Shown piece after piece: positions 44,634-53,912 of a stretch of 64,000 bases of DNA. Source of the stretch: Rhodopirellula baltica SH 1. GTDB taxonomy: Bacteria > Planctomycetota > Planctomycetia > Pirellulales > Pirellulaceae. The translations under genes and the position numbers were made by a program. How positions within the stretch are numbered: position 1 is the stretch's first letter; every line of letters starts with the position of its first letter. The stretch covers positions 2,666,001 to 2,730,000 of the forward strand of contig NC_005027.1 in NCBI RefSeq assembly GCF_000196115.1. The letters are read 5' to 3'. The notes beneath the pieces were generated by a model. It was not told the DNA's origin, searched no databases, and was given only the letters and a program-made list of their open reading frames with translations.

Positions 44634-47378
44634 TCACCCAAGCAGTTTGGCCAGCGTCGTGGCCAAGGAACGAAGTGATTCATCGTTCTCCAAGCTGATC
44701 CGCAATTGAGGCCGACCAGATTCGTCGCGATCCACGCACTGGGTGAGTCGCTCGGTCAACTTGTCGACGGTCTCACTAGCCGGCGCCGAGCCGTTCCCCA
44801 TCAACTCGCCCGCCAACGAAAGCGCGGCGGTCACCAGTTGCCCGCTCGCAGCGGAGACCTTTTGGGTTCGTTCGGCGGAGAGTTTTTCTGCTTCGGCCTC
44901 GACCCGCCGCTGTTGACTTTCATCAACGGGCGCCGCAATCGGCTGAGGCAGAATGACCTCCAACCTTCGCTTGAGATCTTCCATCCCACTTTGCATCGAA
45001 ACTTCGGACGCATCACTGTCAAAGTTGAGCGACGCGTCGGCTAAATCCTGTTTCGACGCCAGCGTTGTCAGCAACCCTTCTTCGATCGTCGGTGTCGGTT
45101 CACTGGTCGTGACCAATTTGTAGACATGAACCGGATTCTCTTGCCCCATCCGATAGGCTCGGGCGATCCGCTGTTCCAACACTGCAGGATTCCAAGGCAA
45201 ATCCACATTGATCACGGTGTTGGCGGCCTGCAGGTTCAGCCCAGTGGAACCCGCATTGGTCATGTTGATCACGCGGCATTCGGGATCATTTTGGAACCGA
45301 GAAACAATCGCAGCTCGCTTCTTCTGTGGCACTTGTCCGTCCAACCGAACGTAGTCGCACCCGATCTGATCCAGACGGTTTTCGACGCGGGTCAGCATTC
45401 GTCGCCATTCACTGAAAAGAACAATCTTGCGAGTCGGATCGGCAATCAATCCCTCCAGCAATTCTCCTAACCGTTCCAGTTTGCTGCTGTATTCATCCGC
45501 CTCTTGATCCAAAAGGTAGGTGCTGTCGCAGGCCATGCGCGCCATCAGCAAACACTTTTGCATTCGCAGCCGATCCATTTCAGTCATAAATTTCTTGGCC
45601 GCAATCTGTGCCACGACTTTCATGTTCGCATCGTGGACTTCCTTCTGTTCGGCCGTTGCCTCACATCGAATGATCTCGTCCGTGCGATCGGGAAGTTGCT
45701 TGGCGACCTCCGCCCGTGTTCGCCGAAGCAACACGGGACGCATCTTTTCACGCAGCACATCGAGCTGTCGATAACCAAGCGTTTTGCCTCGATCGTCCAC
45801 GACGTGATGCTGGTGGAAGAACTGATACGCAGGCCCCAGCAAATCATCGTCGATGAAGCGGGTGACCGTGAATAGTTCGCCAAGGCGATTCTCAAGCGGC
45901 GTCCCCGACAACACCAACCGAAACGGGCTCTCCAGTTGCCGAATCACGTTGCTCGTTTTGGATTCCCAATTCTTGATCCTTTGGCCTTCATCCAAAATGA
46001 TCAAATCCCATGACACGTTTTCGACGGCAGTCAGATCACGAAGCACCTGCTCGTAGTTGCAGATCGTAAAAAAGGTATCACTTTCATACTGCTCGATTCG
46101 CTCTTCGCCCTTCCCCAACACGATCTGCGAGGACCGTCCACTGAACCGAGCGATTTCATCCCTCCATTGGCTTTTCAGCGAAGCGGGACAGACAACCAAC
46201 ACACGCGAAATATCGGAGAGTTTGGCAAGCAGTTCGGCCACGCCGATGCCTTGGATCGTTTTGCCCAATCCCATGTCGTCAGCAAGGATGGCTCGTCCCG
46301 CCCCAGCGGCGAAGGCGATTCCATCGAGTTGGTATGGCAACAACTCAGCGTTCAAGAGCTTCGTTCGCAACGGATGATCGCTAATGGAAGATCGAATCTG
46401 ATCGCATTCACGCCGAATGTGTTTCTGCATCAATTCGCGTTGCAGAAACGCTTCCGCGTCTGGGTAGATTTTGACGTCATGCCCGGCTGTTTCAATCGCA
46501 TTCAAACGATTCATCACCTCGTCCGCGGCAAACATCGGTTTCGTCGCCCCGTTCCCGACGATTTCCATGATGGATTCGTCCACCTCGGCCGGCAAATGGA
46601 ACAACAATCCACTCGAAGTCTCCCCTTCGAACGATCCGTAATGAACGGCCAAAGAAATCTTTTTACGTTGGTAGGGCTGGCGGAGCTTCGCAGCAGAAAA
46701 TCGACTCTTGATCTTTTTCTGCACGTGCAAAATGTGCTTGCACGTCCCCAACCGATTCGTGCGAAAGTCGGGGCAGGTGCAATAGGATTCCCTGTCGCCC
46801 AAACCACGCACAGCAACTCGGTAAGTGCGACCGGAACGTTCACTGGTGACGACGTAATCTGTCCACGGCGTTTCGGTCTTCATCGATCGAACTCGCATGC
46901 GTTCTTCTTCCGCACGCTTGGTCCGCTCCGCGATCGCTCGTTCTCGAAGTTCTTTGGCCGTCAAATTCTCAAGCGGCACAGATTCATCTGGCGGCATTGC
47001 CAATCCCAAGACCGATTTCGCGTCGAGCAAGAAATCCAACGCGGCCCCCAAGTGCTCGCAAGGAACCTCGCATTGATCGCAATTCAATTGAAGTTGTTTC
47101 TTGCGATCCGAACTCAGCGTGATCGTCGCGATCGCGAATCCACCTTCAATCTCGGCATCTTCGATTCGAACGCGAAACAGGTCTCCACCAAGATAAACGT
47201 CTCGGTCCGACTGGATCTCAAACGCTTGCCCGCCGGATCGAATCAACCGCGCACCTTCGTCGCCCAACAGATTGACAGCTTGGTGATAGGTCAACGTGCC
47301 CAACCGCTGGTGAAAAACATTCGGACGTCGCTCAGTCTTCGTCTTTCGTTTGCCCGCCGTCTTGGTTTCCGTCGCCAT
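44634..47378 (-). CDS. SWIM-domain SNF2-family helicase
   Basis: 914 residues. A SWIM zinc finger (CTCPDFRTNRLGTCKH, about residue 205) precedes the SNF2 motor. Motor motifs are Walker A ILADDMGLGKTIQ, motif II DEGQRIKNWESK (DEGQ where many have DEAH), LSGTPLENRLGELF, motif V VINMTNAGSTGLNLQAANT and motif VI RIARAYRMGQENPVHVYKL. The family couples ATP hydrolysis to movement on double-stranded DNA and includes the RapA and SWI2/SNF2 helicases. The C-terminus (about 820-914) is helical. No methylase or nuclease adjoins it, so a phage-defence role is not supported by context. Confidence 0.92.
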   Translation of the reverse strand: MATETKTAGKRKTKTERRPNVFHQRLGTLTYHQAVNLLGDEGARLIRSGGQAFEIQSDRDVYLGGDLFRVRIEDAEIEGGFAIATITLSSDRKKQLQLNCDQCEVPCEHLGAALDFLLDAKSVLGLAMPPDESVPLENLTAKELRERAIAERTKRAEEERMRVRSMKTETPWTDYVVTSERSGRTYRVAVRGLGDRESYCTCPDFRTNRLGTCKHILHVQKKIKSRFSAAKLRQPYQRKKISLAVHYGSFEGETSSGLLFHLPAEVDESIMEIVGNGATKPMFAADEVMNRLNAIETAGHDVKIYPDAEAFLQRELMQKHIRRECDQIRSSISDHPLRTKLLNAELLPYQLDGIAFAAGAGRAILADDMGLGKTIQGIGVAELLAKLSDISRVLVVCPASLKSQWRDEIARFSGRSSQIVLGKGEERIEQYESDTFFTICNYEQVLRDLTAVENVSWDLIILDEGQRIKNWESKTSNVIRQLESPFRLVLSGTPLENRLGELFTVTRFIDDDLLGPAYQFFHQHHVVDDRGKTLGYRQLDVLREKMRPVLLRRTRAEVAKQLPDRTDEIIRCEATAEQKEVHDANMKVVAQIAAKKFMTEMDRLRMQKCLLMARMACDSTYLLDQEADEYSSKLERLGELLEGLIADPTRKIVLFSEWRRMLTRVENRLDQIGCDYVRLDGQVPQKKRAAIVSRFQNDPECRVINMTNAGSTGLNLQAANTVINVDLPWNPAVLEQRIARAYRMGQENPVHVYKLVTTSEPTPTIEEGLLTTLASKQDLADASLNFDSDASEVSMQSGMEDLKRRLEVILPQPIAAPVDESQQRRVEAEAEKLSAERTQKVSAASGQLVTAALSLAGELMGNGSAPASETVDKLTERLTQCVDRDESGRPQLRISLENDESLRSLATTLAKLLG

Positions 47379-47712
47379 GTGTCAACGCTCCTGCTTTCCA
47401 AGCAATCTCTGTGAACCGATACCCAGCACGCATTAGAGCGGATCGGGGATATTCCAGCAGGTGGGCACGAGTGATTTGGCACAATGACGTGCTTCGCAAA
47501 CCACAGTCAATTACCTTCGTATTGGATGAGGCAACGAATCCCTCGGGAGGGACGCAGTCCTCGCTCACTACGACAACCCGATAATTGTTGGTCGTGCGTT
47601 GCTTCGTCAGCGTGGCGACCGCCTCTCGCAGGTCGATCGTGGTGACGAACGGTGACCAAGTGGCCTTTTGACCAGTGACTTGGTATTCTGCACAACACTT
47701 TCCCCCGACCAT
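47332..47712 (-). CDS. Possible small protein of unknown function upstream of the helicase
   Basis: 126 residues, starting MVGGKCCAEYQVTGQKATWS. The composition looks coding (VVVVSEDCVPPEGFVAS; RSALMRAGYRFTEIAWKAG). It overlaps the first 47 bases of the helicase gene in another frame, so only the part upstream of 47379 is independent. It could also be an unannotated leader or a relic. I do not recognise it. Other frames across this gap are poorer. Confidence 0.35.
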   Translation of the reverse strand: MVGGKCCAEYQVTGQKATWSPFVTTIDLREAVATLTKQRTTNNYRVVVVSEDCVPPEGFVASSNTKVIDCGLRSTSLCQITRAHLLEYPRSALMRAGYRFTEIAWKAGALTHGDGNQDGGQTKDED

Positions 47713-47741
47713 GTGGCACAGAACCTTCCGCCAAACGAATC

Positions 47742-48029
47742 ATGCAATACTTGATCAAGCTGCTGTGCCAAACGGTCACCAAGGCGATTTTATTAATCAG
47801 TTTGTTCTACCTGTATTCTTTGCTACAAGCACACGTTTTGCATGTCGATGAGGACAGGAGATTCTTCAGCGACCTATCGTTTGGCAACTACGTCATCCTC
47901 TTCTTCATCTCGTTTGTGACCTCTTTCGTGCAGATAGAGAAACAAGGCAGAGATCAGAACTTCTCGTCGCACGGCAATGACCGCAAAAGCGACGTGATAC
48001 AAGCCGATCAGAACGGTATTCCGTCATAG
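47742..48029 (+). CDS. Possible small membrane protein
   Basis: 95 residues, start ATG at 47742. Two hydrophobic helices are seen (TKAILLISLFYLYSLLQ and YVILFFISFVTSFVQIE), with a hydrophilic tail (KQGRDQNFSSHGNDRKSD). It is 22 bases ahead of the metallophosphoesterase reading frame, which would fit a shared transcript. No family is recognised, and the codon use is more AT-rich than its neighbours, so it is either young or not a gene. Confidence 0.4.
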   Translation: MQYLIKLLCQTVTKAILLISLFYLYSLLQAHVLHVDEDRRFFSDLSFGNYVILFFISFVTSFVQIEKQGRDQNFSSHGNDRKSDVIQADQNGIPS

Positions 48030-48054
48030 CATCCTACTTACCAACGGAAGTTTG

Positions 48055-48999
48055 ATGAATCGATCCACCATCGTCTTGCCATTCATTCTCTGTTTGCTCG
48101 GAACGCCACTTCTTCAAGCCGACGAACCGGCAGAAGTCGATTCGAATCGGTTTCAACAAGCCCGCTCACGCACCTTTCTGGCGTTTGATTCGCAAACCGA
48201 ATGGACGTGGAGCAAGCCCTACTTTTTCATGCAGCTTGCCGATCCTCAGTACGGCATGTTCACCGGCAACCAAGGGCTGGACCGAGAAAAAGTGCTCGTT
48301 GAGCAAGCGGTGGAACACATCAATCGTCTTCAACCAAAGTTCGTGATCGTTTGCGGGGACCTCACCAATGCCACCCCCAACCAAGCCCGCTACGAAGCTC
48401 AAGTCACCCAGTACCAGCAAGATTTTTCTCTGATCGATTCCAAGATTCCATTGGTTTGCGTCTGCGGAAACCATGACGTCGGGAATCGCCCCAACGCGGA
48501 ATCCATTGCTCGCTACACCCACCATTTCGGCGATGACTACTTTTCGTTTTGGGTTGGCGGCGTCTTCCACGTCGTACTTAATTCAAGTCTGCTGAAAGAT
48601 CCCAGTGATACTCCAGAGCGACTGCAACAACAGCAGGCCTGGTTGGAGCGACAACTCCAGCATCCCAGAGTGAAGGACGCCAAACACATTTTCGTGTTCC
48701 TTCATCATCCGCTGTTTTTGGAACAAGAAGACGAACCAGACCAGTACTTCAACATCCCCTTGGAGCGACGCACGCCGTTGATTGCCTTGCTGAAAGAAGC
48801 CCACGTGCGAGCCATCTTTGCGGGACACTACCATCGCAACGCGTACGGACGAGCCGGTGAAATGGAAATGATTACCACCGGTCCGGTCGGCCGACCGCTT
48901 GGGAAGGATCCTTCCGGTTTACGAATCGTCCAAGTCCAAGAAACGAGCATTGAACACAACTACCACACGTTGGACACCGTCCCCGCCGCCATCGAGTGA
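48055..48999 (+). CDS. Exported calcineurin-like metallophosphoesterase
   Basis: 314 residues from the ATG at 48055, with a signal peptide (VLPFILCLLGTPLLQADEP). The dinuclear metal site is visible: QLADPQYG (Asp), VIVCGDLTNATPNQ (Gly-Asp), VCGNHDVGN (Gly-Asn-His-Asp), FVFLHHPLFLEQ and AGHYHRNAYG (Gly-His-x-His). It resembles CPPED1-type phosphodiesterases or phosphatases; substrate unknown. It is followed by about 800 bases of repeats, so it ends its transcription unit. Confidence 0.92.
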   Translation: MNRSTIVLPFILCLLGTPLLQADEPAEVDSNRFQQARSRTFLAFDSQTEWTWSKPYFFMQLADPQYGMFTGNQGLDREKVLVEQAVEHINRLQPKFVIVCGDLTNATPNQARYEAQVTQYQQDFSLIDSKIPLVCVCGNHDVGNRPNAESIARYTHHFGDDYFSFWVGGVFHVVLNSSLLKDPSDTPERLQQQQAWLERQLQHPRVKDAKHIFVFLHHPLFLEQEDEPDQYFNIPLERRTPLIALLKEAHVRAIFAGHYHRNAYGRAGEMEMITTGPVGRPLGKDPSGLRIVQVQETSIEHNYHTLDTVPAAIE

Positions 49000-49083
49000 G
49001 TGGTTTTTCCGAGCAAAGCGTAGGACCTGAACTTCCGTAGAAAATCGGTGCGAGCAGAAACATCTTTCTATCGAGCCAATTCC

Positions 49084-49570
49084 TAGCCACAGAGGTCACC
49101 GAGAGCACAGAGGATCGTAGGTCAATTGCCTAAGTCCGATGCTCAGCTCCGTGAACTCTGTGTCCTCGGTGGCGAAATCCCACCGACAATAACCTTGAAT
49201 CAAGTCAAAACCGATGCGCAAGTCGAAATGCCACTTGGCCAAGTCGCTCACTGGATGCGGCACATCTCAAGCTGCTTTCTAGCCACAGAGGACACCGAGA
49301 GCACAGAGGATCGCGTAGATCAATTGCCTAAGTCCGATACTCATCTCTGTGAACTCTGTGTCCTCAGTGGCGAATTCCCACCGACAACATCCTCGAATCA
49401 AATCAAAACCGATGCGCAGTTCGAAATGCCACTTGGCCAAATCCCAGGCTGGATCCGGCACTTCTCAAACTGCTTTCTAGCCACAGAGGTCACCGAGAGC
49501 ACAGAGGATCGTAGGTCAATTGCCCAAGTCCGATGCTCATCTCTGTGAACTCTGTGTCCTCTGTGGCAAA
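49084..49570. repeat. Three tandem copies of a ~197-base unit
   Basis: Units start with TAGCCACAGAGG at 49084, 49280 and 49478, giving periods of 196 and 198; the third is truncated near 49570. Each begins with CACAGAGG-type sequence and carries CTCTGTGTCC 65-80 bases on, so every unit can fold into a hairpin. The two open frames across it (49126-49548 and its reverse) repeat with the same period and are not genes. Confidence 0.85.
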
Positions 49571-49659
49571 CTCCAAACAACGATTATCTTAAGTCAGCTC
49601 GAAGCCAACGAAGGCAAGACGTGGCAACTTGGTTGAATGAACGTATCTGGCTTGCCCGA

Positions 49660-49789
49660 CTAAGCAGGTACGCAGGTGTCATCGGGTATGTGAGCCGTTT
49701 GGCGTTCGCCACGGTTCCCACGCAAAACCGGGGCTAACGCCCAAACGGCTCACAAGTTGAAACCCAACCATTCCTGCGTACCTGCTTAG
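49660..49789. repeat. 130-base nested inverted repeat
   Basis: Outer arms CTAAGCAGGTACGCAGG (49660-49676) and its exact reverse complement (49773-49789) enclose inner arms GTGAGCCGTTTGGCGTT (49690-49706) and AACGCCCAAACGGCTCAC (49736-49753, one extra base). The centre includes AACCGGGGCTAACGCCC, the reverse complement of a motif also found at 61543-61559. It is probably a non-autonomous element. Confidence 0.75.
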
Positions 49790-49826
49790 CGCGGGCCTCG
49801 TCGGATGCACCTCGCACAAATCCAGG

Positions 49827-51386
49827 TCAGGCCAACGCTTCTCGGACTCGGTTGACGAGCGAGTTATTGCGGTCGTTCTTCCCCGGCAGCAAGTAAGTTG
49901 CCGCGGCCAAGTAGCGGTTTCGCAGTTCCGGTGAGACGGCGTAGTAGTCTTCCAGTGCAGCGGAACTGTATTTGTAGTCGTGCGAATCGTTGCCCTTCAA
50001 GAACGTCAGTTGACGCGCGGCGTGGATCAAATCTTCGGCCCTGCCGTTGGTTTCGAGGTACTGGAATGTCGCAGTCGCCGCAACCGAGCGATCTTTTCCC
50101 ACCGAGTCAAAAATCTGCTCGACGTTGACCGAGTCTTCGCCGACGGATTCGGAAGCAAGTTCGTTGATCTGCGAATCACCAACCTTGCCGCGAGAATCCA
50201 TGGCTTGCCGGAAGTGTGGAATGAAGGCCGCGTTTTGCAACAGCAATCGCAATCGGTTTTGATCACTGGAGGCAATCCGGTAGGCGTACTGCAACGCGTT
50301 CGTCGACGTGGCCGAATGCAACGCCACAATCGCGGGTTGCTGCATCACCATCTCGCCCGCCGACAAAAACAACGCGTCGCTGATCGATTGAGGATGGATG
50401 CCCGACTGAATCAACTTGGCGGTCTCGCGAACGGCGTCTTCCGGTGTCGCCTGGCGTAGGGTCTGCAAATGCTGAATGGCAGCTTGATGATCAATCTTTC
50501 CCTCATTCCAACTTGATCCCAACTCGAGAATGAGTTCTTCGGTCACTCGGCCGGCGCGGTCCGCGGCCAAATCGCTGGTCGAAGGGTTAGGCTCGCCAGT
50601 GTGATTGAGTAACGCGTAAGTCAACGATCTCAACACTGGTTCCGCGTATCGCCAGCCGATGCACTGCAGCGTTCGAAATCCATTGGCAACGTAGATCGCC
50701 TTGTGACCGATACTGCGAAAGTCGCGGCATCCATAGCGTGCCATCGACTCGAAGACTTCATTGGCACCAGCGGAACGAACGTAGCCAGCGATGGCGACGT
50801 CGGCGGCTTCCACGTCCCACTTTTGCATTGCTTCTTCAAAAGATCGTTTGGCCATATGCGGCGGAGGAACCGCCGACTCATCAACGGCCGCCATCGTCCA
50901 ATCACCTTCTTTCACATCCTGCGATTGCGCAGACTTGAAATAATCCAACGCCCAAAAGATCGGCAACCATCGGTCCTCGTCCGGTGAACCAAGACTGGCC
51001 AAGTGAGCCGAATTCACCACCAGCACAGCATGAAACTTAAAACCAACCGATGGTCTCGGTTGCACATTGCGAACACCCGCCAACAACAATGCGGTCAAGA
51101 CTTCGCGGTAGCTGGTCCCGCTTCGAATTTTGTCCGCGAAAGCTTGCACGACTCGTTCCCGCGGAGTGTCCTCCAACAACCGTACCAATGGCTCGATGTC
51201 GTCGCTGAACCGGACCGTGTTATGCTCCAGCGTCGCTTCAGCGGCACTGACTCGCGGCAAACCTCGCATCATAGCGAGTTCGCTGAACGCCAATCCGGCG
51301 GTCACTCCACCGATAACTTCCATGAATTGACGACGTTGCAATGGAAGCTTCCTGGCGGCAATTTTCGTTTGATTGACTTGGTTCAT
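49827..51386 (-). CDS. Tat-exported protein of unknown function
   Basis: 519 residues. The leader carries QRRQFMEVIGGVTAGLAF, a twin-arginine signal. The mature protein is mostly alpha-helical (LVRLLEDTPRERVVQAFADK; IQHLQTLRQATPEDAVRET). Several cysteines and histidines occur at regular intervals (VGFKFHAVLVVNSAHLASLG; SMARYGCRDFRSIGHKAIYV; TLQCIGWRYAEPVLRSL). Export by Tat suggests a bound cofactor or a complex that must fold first. I cannot name the family. It is divergent from the PQQ-propeller gene across 206 bases. Confidence 0.7.
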   Translation of the reverse strand: MNQVNQTKIAARKLPLQRRQFMEVIGGVTAGLAFSELAMMRGLPRVSAAEATLEHNTVRFSDDIEPLVRLLEDTPRERVVQAFADKIRSGTSYREVLTALLLAGVRNVQPRPSVGFKFHAVLVVNSAHLASLGSPDEDRWLPIFWALDYFKSAQSQDVKEGDWTMAAVDESAVPPPHMAKRSFEEAMQKWDVEAADVAIAGYVRSAGANEVFESMARYGCRDFRSIGHKAIYVANGFRTLQCIGWRYAEPVLRSLTYALLNHTGEPNPSTSDLAADRAGRVTEELILELGSSWNEGKIDHQAAIQHLQTLRQATPEDAVRETAKLIQSGIHPQSISDALFLSAGEMVMQQPAIVALHSATSTNALQYAYRIASSDQNRLRLLLQNAAFIPHFRQAMDSRGKVGDSQINELASESVGEDSVNVEQIFDSVGKDRSVAATATFQYLETNGRAEDLIHAARQLTFLKGNDSHDYKYSSAALEDYYAVSPELRNRYLAAATYLLPGKNDRNNSLVNRVREALA

Positions 51387-51592
51387 CGCAATGGTCCCTT
51401 ACGCGGCGTGAAATCCGTTGACTCATTGCTCAATTGTAAAGGTTGTTCGCGAAGAACGCCTCCTTTCCCCACCTCCCAGCGGGTTTGCTCGCAAACACAA
51501 GCATGCCAGCACTGTTCCCCGCCGCTAAACTCTCATGACGCGAAACTCGATCCTTTCCTGACAGATTTATTGCCACCAACCCGCTGTGGAAC

Positions 51593-52966
51593 ATGACACG
51601 CACCTTCTCTCAACCGATTCGGTTTCAAACCAAGCACGTAATCACCATCGCGGCGGTCGCGCTCGCTGGGATGTCCGTTTGCTCGCAAGTGCAGGCCGAC
51701 CAGTGGTCTCAGTTTCGAGGTGATCAAGCAAACGGGGTTGCGGAAACATCGCATCCGGCTCAGTGGAGTGAGACTAAAAACGTTGCTTGGGTACATCCCA
51801 TGCAAGGCGAAGGATGGTCGTGCCCGGTCGTTTGGGACGATCGAATTTTCTTAACCGAAGCGGTCCCTTCGGGAACAAAAGCCGAATCGGATGGTGACGA
51901 CAACAATCGTGCACAAGGCAAGGACCCGAGCCAAAAAACGTATCAATGGCAAGTCGTGTGTTTGGACTCGCAATCAGGCAACGAACTGTGGCGAAAGACC
52001 GCCCGCGAAGGCCGACCGGTGATGGAACGCCATAGTTCGAACACCTATGCGACGGAGACTCCGGTAACCGACGGAAAGCACGTCTACGCTTACTTCGGAA
52101 TGATGGGCGTTCACTGCTTTGACATGGATGGAAAACTAGTTTGGCAACGTGACCTTGGGCAATACAAAATGCGGGCGGGATGGGGAACGTCCAGCTCACC
52201 GGTGTTGCTGAACGACAAACTGTTTCTCCAAGTTGACAACGAAGAGCAGTCGTTCCTGGTCGCACTCGATGCTGAAACCGGCGAAGAAGTTTGGCGAGTT
52301 GCTCGTGATGAACCATCGCAGTACAGCTCTCCTATCGTCTGGAAGAACAGCCTCCGAACCGAGTTGATCGTGGGCGGAACCAACTATCGCTCCTATGATC
52401 CACAAACCGGCGAATTGCTGTGGCAACTGAACATGCAAAAAGGTCGCAGCTCAGCGACACCGTTGGCTATTGGCGACCGACTTTACGTTGGCACCGAATA
52501 TCGAAACCGTGGTGGCAGCGATGATGGAGGCGGGTACTTGTTCGCAATCGCACCTGGAGGTCAGGGCGAGATTGGAACATCGGAAGATTCTGCAAACGAT
52601 AAGTCCGTTGTTTGGAAGAACCCTGAGTCGGGTATTCAGATGGCGTCGCCAGTGCTTTGCAAAGGTCACCTGTATCTGTTGGAACGGCGTAGCGGTGTGG
52701 TTCACTGCATCAACGCGGACACCGGTGAGATGGTTTACGAAAAACGTATCCCTCGAGCCCGTGCGTTTTGGGCCTCGCCATGGGTGATGGACGACCAAGT
52801 TTTCTGCATCGACACCAATGGCACCACATTCATCTTGTCCGGGGGCCCTGACTTCGAAGTGGTCGGCAAGAACGAGATTGACGAATTGACTTGGTCAACG
52901 CCAGCGATCGCGGACGGTGCGTTGTACTTTCGCACGGCGTCAAAGCTGTATTGCATTCGCGATTAG
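51593..52966 (+). CDS. Exported PQQ-type beta-propeller protein
   Basis: 457 residues. Signal peptide ITIAAVALAGMSVCSQVQAD. Residues 40-450 make a propeller of the PQQ/BamB-like type; blade motifs are WSQFRGDQANGVAE, VVCLDSQSGNELWRKTAREG, FLVALDAETGEEVWRVARDE and GVVHCINADTGEMVYEKRIP. No C-terminal lipid-linked or catalytic domain follows. These proteins are very common in planctomycetes and their function is generally unknown. The stop codon lies inside a perfect hairpin (52954-52977). Confidence 0.9.
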   Translation: MTRTFSQPIRFQTKHVITIAAVALAGMSVCSQVQADQWSQFRGDQANGVAETSHPAQWSETKNVAWVHPMQGEGWSCPVVWDDRIFLTEAVPSGTKAESDGDDNNRAQGKDPSQKTYQWQVVCLDSQSGNELWRKTAREGRPVMERHSSNTYATETPVTDGKHVYAYFGMMGVHCFDMDGKLVWQRDLGQYKMRAGWGTSSSPVLLNDKLFLQVDNEEQSFLVALDAETGEEVWRVARDEPSQYSSPIVWKNSLRTELIVGGTNYRSYDPQTGELLWQLNMQKGRSSATPLAIGDRLYVGTEYRNRGGSDDGGGYLFAIAPGGQGEIGTSEDSANDKSVVWKNPESGIQMASPVLCKGHLYLLERRSGVVHCINADTGEMVYEKRIPRARAFWASPWVMDDQVFCIDTNGTTFILSGGPDFEVVGKNEIDELTWSTPAIADGALYFRTASKLYCIRD

Positions 52967-52977
52967 GATCGCGAATG
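52954..52977 (+). terminator. Perfect 10-base hairpin over the stop codon
   Basis: CATTCGCGAT (52954-52963) and ATCGCGAATG (52968-52977) pair exactly around TAGG, so the loop contains the TAG stop (52964-52966). The following ATTTGAATCTTC is not a strong U-tract. A terminator or mRNA-end stabiliser is likely. Confidence 0.5.
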
Positions 52978-53038
52978 ATTTGAATCTTCTTGTGCACTGC
53001 AAACTGGCCGAACATTTCAACACTGGTTCGCTAAACGC

Positions 53039-53791
53039 TTACAGTTCGTTGTCCTGTTTGGCCTTTCGGTAATGACTGGGCGACATTCCGGTCGCGCGTC
53101 GAAATTGGCGAGTGAAAGCGCTCTGATCCGCATAGCCTGCTTCATGTGCGATATCAACGATGGGCATGTCTGTTGTCTCGAGATGTTCACAAGCGAAATC
53201 GATGCGTTGTTTCACCAACCATTGCCCGGTATTGAGACCAAAGGCGATTCGCATCCGTCGGTCCAATTGGAAGCGTGACAAATTCGCGACCTCCGCCATG
53301 TCAGTCACGCTGGTTCGCTTGTCGCGATTTCGTTCCGCGAAGGCGACCGCTTTGGCAACGCTCTGATAGTCATCGCTCGATTTGTTTGGTCGGCCCAAAT
53401 CACGCGAGATCCCGACAACGCCCACCGAGTTCCCGTCTCGACCGCGGAGCGGATACTTGTTCGTCAAACACCACCCAACGTCTCGTGATGCATACAGATG
53501 CAATTCCAATTGGGCCTCGAGTGCCTTTCCGGATTGCAAAACGGCTTTGTCTTGTGCCGTGAAGTTCGCGCCAAAAGGTGCTCGCAAAATTTGCTCTGAC
53601 GTGCGACCGATCAACTGAGACTTTTGCTTGAGACCGCACCGCTGCACCAAAGTTTCGTTGACGACCACATACTGGCCTTCCGCGTTTTTGATGAAGTACA
53701 CCGTGTCGTGCAAACCATCAAACAAACGTTCAGCCGTGAAGGGTTCGGCGAGCAGTTCAAATAGCTGATCCGGAAGGCTGTTGAGGGGCAT
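53039..53791 (-). CDS. AraC-family regulator with N-terminal PAS domain
   Basis: About 250 residues from the ATG at 53791 (MPLNSLPDQLFELLAEPF). A PAS-like domain (about 20-130) includes VYFIKNAEGQYVVVNETLV and PLRGRDGNSVGVVGISRDL. The C-terminal AraC DNA-binding region has both helix-turn-helix parts: VTDMAEVANLSRFQLDRRMR and IVDIAHEAGYADQSAFTRQF, ending FRRATGMSPSHYRK. It is divergent from the DapA-like gene across 121 bases, so that pair is the probable target. Small-molecule sensing by the PAS domain is inferred. Confidence 0.92.
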   Translation of the reverse strand: MPLNSLPDQLFELLAEPFTAERLFDGLHDTVYFIKNAEGQYVVVNETLVQRCGLKQKSQLIGRTSEQILRAPFGANFTAQDKAVLQSGKALEAQLELHLYASRDVGWCLTNKYPLRGRDGNSVGVVGISRDLGRPNKSSDDYQSVAKAVAFAERNRDKRTSVTDMAEVANLSRFQLDRRMRIAFGLNTGQWLVKQRIDFACEHLETTDMPIVDIAHEAGYADQSAFTRQFRRATGMSPSHYRKAKQDNEL

Positions 53792-53912
53792 TATTGGATT
53801 GTGCGCATTTTCAAGTCGGTTATCGAGACTCGGACAAGACAACTTTGCCCATCGAAGCATACTCTATCGCCGAACATCAACCATTCAATCGCGATCGCAG
53901 AGTGATTTCGCC

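Noticed and set aside
44634-47378. SNF2 helicase as part of a phage-defence island
   Set aside because: No methylase, nuclease or phospholipase-D gene lies nearby. Neighbours are a GH5 enzyme, small unknowns and a phosphoesterase.
46167-47414. 415-residue plus-strand frame
   Set aside because: Antisense to the SNF2 helicase, which has all motor motifs.
49126-49548. 140-residue plus-strand frame
   Set aside because: It follows the 197-base tandem repeat period and consists of repeated words; a repeat artefact.
49084-49570. Tandem repeat as a CRISPR array
   Set aside because: The whole ~197-base unit repeats, with no unique spacers, and no cas gene is in the window.
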